From JBJHBY01 sp050485745 (GTDB lineage: Bacteria; Pseudomonadota; Gammaproteobacteria; Pseudomonadales; CAMLJR01), in assembly GCA_050485745.1 (NCBI GenBank), contig JBJHBY010000171.1, positions 1-7,832 of the forward strand: a stretch of 7,832 bases of DNA, in the 5' to 3' direction. This document shows positions 1 to 6,101 of this stretch, one piece after another. The notes beneath the pieces are model-generated. The model did no database searches. It was not told the origin of the DNA and saw only the letters and a list, made by a program, of their open reading frames with translations. The translations under genes were made by a program, and so were the position numbers. Positions within the stretch are counted from its first letter, which is position 1, and each line of letters starts with the position of its first letter.

Positions 1-155
1 TCCCTGACCGCCCAGGCCGCGTCATGGTGTAGGGGCTGCCAGTCTCGACTGGCGGTGGCACCCATGATGATGGTTTTTGCGGTCACATCCAGCAGCAGTG
101 CGGGAATCCGGTCACCGACCTTGATCTCGCTCGCGTTCAACGTCTGCATCTCCAT
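1..155 (-). CDS. MaoC-like enoyl-CoA hydratase/dehydratase subunit (partial, C-terminus outside window)
   Basis: Only the first 51 codons are inside the window; the frame is open to the left edge. From the ATG at 155 the protein opens MEMQTLNASEIKVGD and reaches ATASRDWQPLHHDAAWA. This last stretch matches the hydratase-2 motif of MaoC/hot-dog enzymes (D-x-N-P-L-H-x-D), with Asp38 and His43 as the likely catalytic pair and Gln40 in place of the usual Asn. In the family these residues add or remove water across the C2-C3 bond of an acyl-CoA. The start lies 3 nt after the TAA of the preceding hot-dog gene, with AAGGA from that gene's last codons as ribosome binding site, so the two are almost certainly co-translated. 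A second in-frame ATG lies at 149. The pairing suggests the two subunits form one hydratase. The family call is fairly safe; the substrate is unknown. Confidence 0.8.
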   Translation of the reverse strand, partial: MEMQTLNASEIKVGDRIPALLLDVTAKTIIMGATASRDWQPLHHDAAWAVR

Positions 156-158
156 CAC

Positions 159-671
159 TTATTCCTTGCGATAACTGAAGAAATGCAGCGTCTGCACGCC
201 GACGAGATTGCCATCCTGATCCTCGTAGGTGACGTCTATACCCCAGCGGCGATTCACACCCCCGGACCGGCCCGGCTTCTCATCCTGGATGTAGCGAATA
301 CTCTGTGCCGCGGCCACGACATCGCCGGAACGCACCGGCCGATGAAACTCCAGCTCGACCTCGGTCACAACGCCAAAGGGCAACTCCAGAGCGTCCTTGA
401 GCATGAAATGCAGCTCCAGGGTACGCAGCCCCTGTCGCTTCGCTTCGGGACGCCAGTCATGCTCGATACACCAGGAAGGCAGCATGGCCGGCGGCGCAAT
501 CACATCATCGGTGATGCTCCGTGCGATGCCCGCATCCCAATAGAGTGGATTGCCATCCTGGACCGCAGCACAAAAGTTCTGCCATAAACCCTGCTCCGCG
601 ACGAGCACACCATCGACCCGAACCACGGTTTTGCCCAGCCAATTCTTCACTGTATCGGGCAGAGTGCTCAT
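159..671 (-). CDS. FAS1-like / MaoC N-type hot-dog dehydratase subunit
   Basis: A 170-residue single hot-dog-domain protein resembling the MaoC_dehydrat_N (FAS1-like dehydratase) family. After an N-terminal WLGKTVVRVDG strand comes the hydratase-motif region QDGNPLYWD at about residues 38-46. Asp39, Asn41 and Pro42 are kept, but the position normally held by catalytic His is Tyr44, so this subunit may not carry a full active site. Further conserved-looking parts are ELEFHRPVRSGDVV near the middle and TLHFFSYRKE at the end. Proteins of this family commonly pair with a separate MaoC subunit, as in the two-subunit ChsH1-ChsH2 hydratase of mycobacterial cholesterol side-chain breakdown, and here the partner begins 3 nt downstream. 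The start ATG has only a modest GGAAAG upstream. It is transcribed divergently from the acyl-CoA synthetase operon and probably shares control with it. Structural or accessory role in a heteromeric enoyl-CoA hydratase is an inference. Confidence 0.86.
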   Translation of the reverse strand: MSTLPDTVKNWLGKTVVRVDGVLVAEQGLWQNFCAAVQDGNPLYWDAGIARSITDDVIAPPAMLPSWCIEHDWRPEAKRQGLRTLELHFMLKDALELPFGVVTEVELEFHRPVRSGDVVAAAQSIRYIQDEKPGRSGGVNRRWGIDVTYEDQDGNLVGVQTLHFFSYRKE

Positions 672-719
672 GACGCTTTCCGCTCGCGACGCTCAGGAAA
701 TTCAGACCCAGAGTAAGGT

Positions 720-731
720 GAGCAATCGCTC
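720..731. promoter_or_regulatory. Operator-like dyad GAGCAATCGCTC
   Basis: Perfect 4-bp arms GAGC/GCTC around AATC. The outer arms and length match the dyad at 824-835, 104 bp away. It lies 49 bp upstream of the leftward MaoC-type gene start and just downstream of a weak minus-strand TATTAA, where a bound repressor would block leftward initiation. Function is inferred from position and similarity only. Confidence 0.4.
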
Positions 732-766
732 GGTTAATACTCGTTTCTGCCCGGCGGGAATGCATC

Positions 767-778
767 AGGCATTTGCCC
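767..778. promoter_or_regulatory. Operator-like dyad AGGCATTTGCCC
   Basis: Contains the perfect inverted repeat GGCA-TT-TGCC at 768-777. Its core GCATTTGC is identical to the core of the dyad at 824-835, 57 bp to the right. It sits midway between the two outer dyads. Confidence 0.4.
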
Positions 779-815
779 GCCCGGCGGCGGAAACGACCCA
801 ATTGTTGAAAGCGAG

Positions 816-845
816 TTTAATTCGAGCATTTGCTCATTTTATGAT
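816..845 (+). promoter_or_regulatory. Candidate promoter of the acyl-CoA synthetase operon
   Basis: A TATGAT -10 hexamer at 840-845 matches the sigma-70 consensus at five of six positions. The -35 is weak: TTTAAT or TTAATT at 816-822 depending on spacing of 17 or 18. The surrounding sequence is AT-rich compared with the genes. The leader to the ATG at 895 would be about 40 nt. The spacer is occupied by a perfect dyad (824-835), so a regulator binding there would act directly on polymerase. No mapping evidence exists, and the weak -35 would fit an activated promoter as well as a repressed one. Confidence 0.4.
824..835. promoter_or_regulatory. Operator-like dyad GAGCATTTGCTC inside the promoter spacer
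   Basis: Perfect 5-bp arms GAGCA/TGCTC around TT, the strongest of the three dyads in this gap. It falls between the candidate -35 and the TATGAT -10 box of the rightward promoter, a classic repressor position (or that of an activator that re-shapes the spacer). Confidence 0.5.
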
Positions 846-894
846 CCCTTGACGATAGGCCTGATCACCAACTGAATGCAGGGTTCACTGATTG

Positions 895-2538
895 ATGAGT
901 ACTGGCGTCTCCGACGGGAATCTTTCGCTTTGGCGTGCCGGCGATGGCAGCGCGGGTACGCCGACCCTCTCGCTCGGGGAAGCGCTCAGTAATGCAGCGA
1001 CACAATGGCCCGATGCCGACGCGGTCGTATACAGCAGCCAGCCCGAAGTCGGGAATATTCGATGGAGCTTTCGGGAGCTTGACGAGCTGTCCAACCGACT
1101 CGCCAGAGGCATATTGAACCAGGGCTTTGCGCCCGGCGACCGCATCGCGGTGTGGGCGCCCAATCATCCGCAATGGATTCTTCTCGAGTATGCGCTGGCC
1201 AAGGCTGGCCTGATCATCGTTGCGCTCGACCCACTCTACAAACAGCGTGAGCTGGCATTCGCACTCAATGCCTCGGCGGTGAATGGATTATTCCATGCCG
1301 ATCAGGTCGGCGATGTGCGCCTGTCCGACGTGATCGGACAAGTACGGCCGGAGGTGCCGACGCTTCGGCACACCTATTCATTGTCTACCGATGTCGAGGC
1401 GTTGCTTCGGGGTGTGACCTGTTCCGATGCACTACCGCAGATCCAGCCCACCGACGTGCTCATGATACAGTACACATCGGGCACCACCGGACAGCCCAAG
1501 GCGCCGCAGCTGTCGCATCTGTCGGTCACCACCATGGCGCGACATGCCTATCGCCAATGGGGCTTTCGCGCCGGCGATCGTGTCTGCCACGGGTTCCCCC
1601 TGTTTCACGTTGGCGGTTCCGGAAATTCAACGCCCGGCGCCATGCTGGTTGGCGCAACCACACTGCCCCTGTATATCTTCAAAGCCAATCGCACCCTGGA
1701 CATTCTCGAACACGAGCGCTGTACCGGCTTCATCGGTGTCCCCACCATGCTCCAGGCAATGCTGGAAGAGCCCGATTTTTCCAGGCGCGATCTTTCGGCA
1801 TTGAAGGTTATCGTCATGGGTGGCACGCCCGTGCCGCTGAAGCTTTTGCGGGAATGCGAAGCCGCATTTGGCGCTCACATTCTGAACGGCTACGGCCAGA
1901 CAGAGTCCTCCGGTGTGATCAGCACCACTGTGATCAGCGATGGTCCTGTTCGCAAGAGCGAAACCAGTGGTCGCGCACTGCCGGGCGTGAGTCTCAAGGT
2001 GGTCGACAAGAAGGGGCAGATCCTGCCCCACGGCACGGCGGGAGAGCTGTGCTATCTCGGCCCCGGGCGCATGCTGGGATACCGCAATGTAGCCGATGAG
2101 CAACAACCCTTCGACGCGAACGGCTGGCTGTACACCGGCGATTTGGCAACGATGGATGCCGAGGGTTGTATCCGCATTGTCGGGCGGACCCGGGAAATGA
2201 TTATTCGCGGGGGGGAGAACCTGTCTCCAGCGGAGATTGAAGGCTACCTTCTGGAGCATCCGGATATCGCCCAGGCTGCCGTCATAGGGCTGCCCAGCGT
2301 CAAGTACGGCGAGGAAGTCTGTGCGGTGCTGATTTCGAACAAGCCGGAACCGCCCGCGGTGAGCACGGTGATCGATTGGTGCCACGCGCAGATGTCGCGC
2401 TGGAAAGTTCCACGCCACGTGGTGTTCGTCGACGAACTTCCAACCACACCGTCAGGAAAGGTCAGAAAGTTCCTGCTCAAGGAGCAAATGATCCGGCACC
2501 TGGGTCTGTCGGAGTCACCGCTCAGAGCAAAAATCTGA
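895..2538 (+). CDS. Acyl-CoA synthetase / AMP-dependent CoA ligase (ANL superfamily)
   Basis: A full-length 547-residue class I adenylate-forming enzyme. It would convert a carboxylic acid, ATP and CoA into an acyl-CoA through an acyl-AMP. The order of core motifs is complete: the phosphate-binding loop YTSGTTGQPK at residues 193-202, YGQTE at 333-337, the YTGD signature ending at Asp416, the hinge-side GRTREMIIRGGENLSP with Arg431, and the C-terminal SGK with likely catalytic Lys522. The residues after the loop lysine are Ala-Pro (PKAPQLSH) where most relatives have PKG, a small departure. No signal peptide is seen, so it is cytoplasmic. The ATG at 895 is preferred; an in-frame TTG at 892 sits closer to the ideal distance from the weak AGGG at 880-883 and would add one residue. 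It heads a plus-strand operon with a crotonase, sulfotransferase and DUF1254/1214 gene. The acid it activates (fatty, alicyclic, aromatic or steroid side chain) is not determinable. Confidence 0.95.
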   Translation: MSTGVSDGNLSLWRAGDGSAGTPTLSLGEALSNAATQWPDADAVVYSSQPEVGNIRWSFRELDELSNRLARGILNQGFAPGDRIAVWAPNHPQWILLEYALAKAGLIIVALDPLYKQRELAFALNASAVNGLFHADQVGDVRLSDVIGQVRPEVPTLRHTYSLSTDVEALLRGVTCSDALPQIQPTDVLMIQYTSGTTGQPKAPQLSHLSVTTMARHAYRQWGFRAGDRVCHGFPLFHVGGSGNSTPGAMLVGATTLPLYIFKANRTLDILEHERCTGFIGVPTMLQAMLEEPDFSRRDLSALKVIVMGGTPVPLKLLRECEAAFGAHILNGYGQTESSGVISTTVISDGPVRKSETSGRALPGVSLKVVDKKGQILPHGTAGELCYLGPGRMLGYRNVADEQQPFDANGWLYTGDLATMDAEGCIRIVGRTREMIIRGGENLSPAEIEGYLLEHPDIAQAAVIGLPSVKYGEEVCAVLISNKPEPPAVSTVIDWCHAQMSRWKVPRHVVFVDELPTTPSGKVRKFLLKEQMIRHLGLSESPLRAKI

Positions 2539-2572
2539 AGAGACGGATGCAAGCAAACATCACCTCTTCCCC

Positions 2573-2619
2573 GGGCAGCCGAAACGAGGGCGTTACTCAG
2601 GCCTCCGTTCCCGCTGCCC
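2573..2619 (+). other. Strong intercistronic mRNA hairpin between CoA ligase and crotonase genes
   Basis: Outer arms GGGCAGC (2573-2579) and GCTGCCC (2613-2619) pair perfectly over 7 bp. Inside, 2583-2589 pairs with 2602-2609 over 7 more bp with a single bulged C at 2606, leaving a 12-nt loop. No T-run follows, so it is not a standard intrinsic terminator. It ends 18 nt before the preferred crotonase start and could protect the 3' end of the ligase message, attenuate read-through or tune translation of the next gene. Confidence 0.5.
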
Positions 2620-2627
2620 ATGACGAT

Positions 2628-2631
2628 GGAG
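2628..2631 (+). promoter_or_regulatory. Ribosome binding site deciding the crotonase start
   Basis: GGAG followed by a 6-nt spacer to the ATG at 2638. The two upstream in-frame ATGs at 2620 and 2626 have no comparable site, and the first abuts the hairpin, so the third ATG is preferred. Confidence 0.65.
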
Positions 2632-2637
2632 CACGCA

Positions 2638-3432
2638 ATGAACTACGATCAGTACGAAGCCCTGGAGATTACCCGGGAGGGTCGCATACTCACGGTCTGT
2701 ATCAACCGGCCTGAGGCGAAGAATGCCGTCAACCCACAGCTTCATGAAGAATTCTCCCGAATCTTCCATGACATCGACCGGGACCGCGAAACAGATGTGG
2801 TTATCCTGTCCAGCAAGGGCGGAGCGTTTTGCGCAGGCGGTGATATTCCCTGGTTGCAGTCCTTGCATGGGGATCCGGTAACCACAGCGCTGACCATTCA
2901 GAACGATCGCAAGATCCAGAACTCCATGCTCGACCTGGAGAAGCCCATCATCGCCAAGGTGGTGGGCCCGGCCGTGGGGCTGGGGTGCTCACTGGCGCTG
3001 TTCTGCGACTTTATCTATGCCACACCGGATGCTCGTTTCGCTGACCCACACGTCGCCGTTGGCCTGGTTGCCGGCGACGGGGGCGCATTGATCTGGCCAC
3101 AGCTGGTTGGCTACGCGCGCGCCAAACGCTATCTCTTGACCGGTGACCCCATCAGTGGTGCAGACGCGGCGGCGATTGGCCTGATTACCGAGGCAGTGCC
3201 GGCTGATCAGCTCGACGAAACGGTGCAGAACATGGCCGATCGAATGGCCAACGGCGCACTGCACTCGATCAAGTGGACCAAGTCATCCATTAACGCCGGC
3301 TTGAAAGTCATTGCCAATGCGGTGATCGATCGCGCCGCCGCATTCGAGAACGTGACCATGCTTCTCCAGGATCACGGTATCGCCCTGGAAGCATTCAAGA
3401 ATCGCGAGCGACCGAAATTCATCGGCAAGTAA
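2638..3432 (+). CDS. Enoyl-CoA hydratase/isomerase (crotonase) family protein with altered catalytic positions
   Basis: A 264-residue crotonase-fold protein, the usual length. NRPEAKNAV near the N-terminus and GGAFCAGGDI (residues 61-70) give the CoA-binding and first oxyanion-hole elements; GPAVGLGCSLALFCD (110-124) gives the second. The family acts on acyl-CoA thioesters by stabilising an enolate. Aligning by eye to classic enoyl-CoA hydratase, the two catalytic glutamates are absent: Ser118 occupies the Glu144 position and His138 (in FADPHVAVG) the Glu164 position. An acidic residue appears instead at Asp147 in VAGDGG, where the classic enzyme has PGAGG. I recall a GLVAGDGG-type subgroup among annotated crotonases, so this is probably a real variant, not damage, but its reaction is uncertain: isomerase, hydrolase, lyase or hydratase are all open. 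It is the second gene of the operon, 99 nt after the CoA ligase counted from the chosen start. Confidence 0.93.
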   Translation: MNYDQYEALEITREGRILTVCINRPEAKNAVNPQLHEEFSRIFHDIDRDRETDVVILSSKGGAFCAGGDIPWLQSLHGDPVTTALTIQNDRKIQNSMLDLEKPIIAKVVGPAVGLGCSLALFCDFIYATPDARFADPHVAVGLVAGDGGALIWPQLVGYARAKRYLLTGDPISGADAAAIGLITEAVPADQLDETVQNMADRMANGALHSIKWTKSSINAGLKVIANAVIDRAAAFENVTMLLQDHGIALEAFKNRERPKFIGK

Positions 3433-3478
3433 TCCGGGGAGCTTTCGGGCGCACGAATGGCGAACTGCGAATCCGCTT

Positions 3479-3483
3479 GGGAG
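3479..3483 (+). promoter_or_regulatory. Ribosome binding site deciding the sulfotransferase start
   Basis: GGGAG with an 8-nt spacer to the ATG at 3492. An in-frame TTG at 3477 overlaps this site and is therefore an unlikely start. Confidence 0.65.
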
Positions 3484-3491
3484 AAGCCTTC

Positions 3492-4757
3492 ATGACGGAG
3501 ACTCTGGCAGCAGGAAGGGTGCAATACCCGGGCTGCGCAGATCACGTATCTGCTCTGACCGGAGATCACGCAAACCAAAGCCGACATCATGCGCTCAAGG
3601 CCGAACTGGACCCCGAACGACTGATGTCGATAGCCCGTCAGCAAACCGGTTTGGAGGATTTTGGCGATGCGCGATTCATTGAGCCTTATCGCATGTTGCT
3701 GGAGTGCGTACGCCGCGACGTTGACTTCAGCAGGCAAGGTCTTGATACCTTTCGCCAACACATCATTCGCTGTCTGATCAACCGGTTGAGAATCCACCGT
3801 GACTTCACTCGTCACCCGGAGATTCTCGAAGAGGATGTGTCGGACCCTGTGGTGATCATCGGCATGCCCCGCACCGGAACCACCAAGATGCAGCGTATTC
3901 TTTCATCGCTGCCAGATTCCGATGTGCAGAGAACCTGTCTTTGGCAAATGTTGTTCCCGGCACCCTTTGCGAACGCCAATGTTGCGGAGCGCGATCCCAG
4001 AGTGGCCGCCACCCTGGGAACCGGTATCACGTCGGATGGCCGTCCGGAGCTTGAAGCTGCGCATCTCATTGCTTCAGAAGAGCCAGAGGAAGACGGCCTG
4101 TTATGCGATTCCACGTTTGATGACTGGGTGTGGAGTTCCGTGTTCGCACCCTCAGAAAGCTATTATCAATGGGTGATCAGGCGACCGCATCTGCATAACT
4201 ACCGACATCTGCACCGAATGTATCAGTACCTGCAGTGGCAGAATGGTGGCCGCCGCAATCGAATCTGGATTACCAAGAATGTGCAGCATATTGCCTATCT
4301 TGAGGAGTTGCTCACCGTCTTTCCAAAGGCCACTCTCGTCCATTGTCATCGCTCACCCCTGGAATCGATTCCGTCGCTGGCCAAGCTGAGCCTGGAGATG
4401 TGGAGCACCATCCTCAGGCAGGTCGATCCGGTCTTCGTCGGCAAGGCCGTGTTTCAGTGGTGGCGGAACGCAATGTCACGCTACCTGGAAACGCGGGAGC
4501 GTCTTGGGTTGGATGGTCGCATCCTCGATCTTCGCTATGAGGACATCCGTCGCGATGGCGTCGGTGAGGCATGCAAGGTGCTACAGAGCATGGAATGGGA
4601 ACCCAGCGATCATCAGTTGCGCTGTATGCGACGCTGGGAATCCGATAACGAGCAGTACAAGAATGGTCGCCATACCTATTGCCTTGAGACATTTGGCCTG
4701 AATCATGCCGCCATCGAGTATGGGTTCGGGGAATACATGCAATGCTTCATCGACTAG
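3492..4757 (+). CDS. PAPS-dependent sulfotransferase family protein
   Basis: A 421-residue protein of the bacterial Sulfotransfer_3-like family, which moves a sulfuryl group from PAPS to a hydroxyl or amine of a small molecule. The 5'-phosphosulfate loop is PVVIIGMPRTGTTK, with G124MPRTGTTK132 and the key Lys132. The 3'-phosphate-binding element is HCHRSPLESIPSL, with Arg287 and Ser295. A LRYEDI strand (Tyr349-Asp351) follows, as is usual in the family. The roughly 118 residues before the PAPS loop, rich in Arg, His and Asp, form the N-terminal extension common in this bacterial group. No signal peptide or membrane segment is visible, so the enzyme should be cytoplasmic. It lies 59 nt after the crotonase and 22 nt before the DUF1254/1214 gene, in one apparent operon with a CoA ligase. 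The acceptor is unknown; a hydroxylated pathway intermediate, for example one made by the nearby Rieske oxygenase, is an inference. Confidence 0.92.
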   Translation: MTETLAAGRVQYPGCADHVSALTGDHANQSRHHALKAELDPERLMSIARQQTGLEDFGDARFIEPYRMLLECVRRDVDFSRQGLDTFRQHIIRCLINRLRIHRDFTRHPEILEEDVSDPVVIIGMPRTGTTKMQRILSSLPDSDVQRTCLWQMLFPAPFANANVAERDPRVAATLGTGITSDGRPELEAAHLIASEEPEEDGLLCDSTFDDWVWSSVFAPSESYYQWVIRRPHLHNYRHLHRMYQYLQWQNGGRRNRIWITKNVQHIAYLEELLTVFPKATLVHCHRSPLESIPSLAKLSLEMWSTILRQVDPVFVGKAVFQWWRNAMSRYLETRERLGLDGRILDLRYEDIRRDGVGEACKVLQSMEWEPSDHQLRCMRRWESDNEQYKNGRHTYCLETFGLNHAAIEYGFGEYMQCFID

Positions 4758-4766
4758 AAGCGACTC

Positions 4767-4774
4767 AGGAGGAA
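4767..4774 (+). promoter_or_regulatory. Near-consensus ribosome binding site for a GTG start
   Basis: AGGAGGAA lies 7 nt (counted from AGGAGG) before a GTG at 4780, just after the sulfotransferase stop. It rules in favour of this GTG over an in-frame ATG at 4705 that lies inside the sulfotransferase gene and lacks such a site. Confidence 0.8.
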
Positions 4775-4779
4775 GCGCT

Positions 4780-6087
4780 GTGGCCGCGACTGGTTTTTCG
4801 GACCTTGAAGACTTGGCCTGTGATGCCTATATCTGGGGTATCCCCCTGGTGCAGACCCGACTTTACCTCCAGCTCGCCCGAGAGCTTGGGCTGCCCTTCA
4901 ATCAGCTCTATGGCTCGCCCCGGTTATCAACGCCGGACAGCAAAGTCCCGCTGCCAAATGTGGACACCCTCTACGGGCTGGGTTGGCTGGATCTTTCAAA
5001 CGAGCCCCAGGTTCTCAATGTGCCGGATACGCACGATCGCTACTATCTGATTCAACTTAACGACGCCTACCTCAACAGCTTCAGCTATATCGGTCGACGC
5101 ACGACCGGAACCCGCGCCGCATCATTTGCCATTGTCGGGCCGAACTGGCGAGGCTCACTTCCCGACAGAGTGACACCCGTTGTCGCTCCCACCAATCATG
5201 TCCTGGTGCTGACGCGAGTGCTGGTGGTCGATGAAGATGATTTGGCTGAGGCACACGCCGTACAATCACAGCTCTCACTCACACCTCTGTCTGCCTTTCC
5301 TTATATCAAGCACCCAAACAAGCCGATTGAGGACGCATTTGACAACTTTCCAATCCTGCAGCCTGCCAAGTTGGGTGCCGCCTACTTCGATGAACTGTGC
5401 GCCGGGCTGGAGGAGAACCCACCACCGCCCCAGGACCGGAAGTTTCTTGCGCTGCTGGAGGAATTGGGGATCGGACCGGGCAAGTCACCTGGAAAGGCTG
5501 CCACCCTGGAACGTCGTCGAATGCTTGAATCGGCTGTGGAGCGAGGCCACCAGCTGATTCACAGCCGCGGCGGCTGGCTGATTGATACCCGGGAAGTGAA
5601 TGGCTGGAGGGTCAGTTACGGCATCACCTCCTTCATTCGAGACCCTCTGGATCGCGCGGTGGTGGCCAAGCTCGGTCCCGGTTGCCTGGTTCCCGAGGAG
5701 GGGTTGTATTTCTCCATGCAGACCGGCCCCGATGGCCAGTCGCTCCACGGCGATCGGGATTATGTGCTGCACTTTCCACCCGGGGAACTGCCACCGGTCG
5801 ACGCATTCTGGTCGTTGACGCTCTATGATGGGGAGTTTCGGTTGGTCCCCAATCCCATCAATCGCTATGCCATAGGCGACCGCACCGCAGGCTTGCGCCT
5901 GGAGCACGACGGCTCACTGCGCGTCGCCATTCAGGCGACCGCGCCTGCCGACGGCACCTCGAACTGGCTGCCAACTCCTGCAGGAAGGCCATTCCACTTG
6001 TTCTTGCGCACGTATCAACCACAGGCGGGACTGCTGAGTGGTGCGTACCGCATGCCGGCGCTGGCCTTCGCCAATCAAGCACCGTAA
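4780..6087 (+). CDS. DUF1254/DUF1214 domain-containing protein
   Basis: A 435-residue protein with the two-domain layout of DUF1254 (about residues 10-160) followed by DUF1214 (about 320-425). Landmarks are ACDAYIWGIPLVQTR at the N-terminus, the PNVDTLYG motif (Asn60, Asp62, Tyr65), the FWSLTLYDGE strand (Tyr349, Asp350) and NPINRYAIGDRT, all typical of these paired domains. The biochemical role of the family is not established to my knowledge. Many relatives carry an N-terminal export signal; this one begins only about 10 residues before the domain and shows none, so it looks cytoplasmic. The GTG start is fixed by a near-perfect AGGAGG 22 nt or less after the sulfotransferase stop, implying co-translation with it and high expression. 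It ends the plus-strand operon and converges on the Rieske gene with a 14-nt gap. A role in handling the same substrate as the sulfotransferase is an inference. Confidence 0.93.
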   Translation: MAATGFSDLEDLACDAYIWGIPLVQTRLYLQLARELGLPFNQLYGSPRLSTPDSKVPLPNVDTLYGLGWLDLSNEPQVLNVPDTHDRYYLIQLNDAYLNSFSYIGRRTTGTRAASFAIVGPNWRGSLPDRVTPVVAPTNHVLVLTRVLVVDEDDLAEAHAVQSQLSLTPLSAFPYIKHPNKPIEDAFDNFPILQPAKLGAAYFDELCAGLEENPPPPQDRKFLALLEELGIGPGKSPGKAATLERRRMLESAVERGHQLIHSRGGWLIDTREVNGWRVSYGITSFIRDPLDRAVVAKLGPGCLVPEEGLYFSMQTGPDGQSLHGDRDYVLHFPPGELPPVDAFWSLTLYDGEFRLVPNPINRYAIGDRTAGLRLEHDGSLRVAIQATAPADGTSNWLPTPAGRPFHLFLRTYQPQAGLLSGAYRMPALAFANQAP

Positions 6088-6101
6088 CTTCGGCGGCGGT
6101 G

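Larger units (their letters stand above)
672..894. promoter_or_regulatory. Divergent control region between the MaoC pair and the acyl-CoA synthetase operon
   Basis: This 223-bp gap separates two divergently transcribed gene sets and no convincing gene lies in it. It contains three 12-bp dyads of similar design (720-731, 767-778, 824-835) and a TATGAT box at 840-845 reading rightwards. For the leftward genes only a weak TATTAA (739 to 734 on the minus strand) can be suggested; the 720-731 dyad would fall just downstream of it, near a start point. The arrangement fits joint control of both transcripts by one regulator that is not encoded in the window. The regulator family cannot be told from these short sites. 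Confidence 0.6.

Noticed and set aside
1627..2418. 263-codon open frame on the minus strand inside the CoA ligase gene
   Set aside because: It is antisense to a gene with all ANL motifs, shows no family resemblance and is typical of GC-rich antisense frames.
2537..2569. GAAGAG/CTCTTC inverted repeat after the CoA ligase stop
   Set aside because: Only 6 bp with a 21-nt loop, and it competes with the much stronger hairpin just downstream.
4705..4779. ATG-started extension of the DUF1254/1214 gene overlapping the sulfotransferase
   Set aside because: The extension is low-complexity, lies in another frame of a well-supported gene and lacks a ribosome binding site, while the GTG at 4780 has a near-perfect one.
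5485..5907. 140-codon minus-strand open frame within the DUF1254/1214 gene
   Set aside because: No recognisable domain or ribosome binding site; the plus frame carries conserved motifs throughout.
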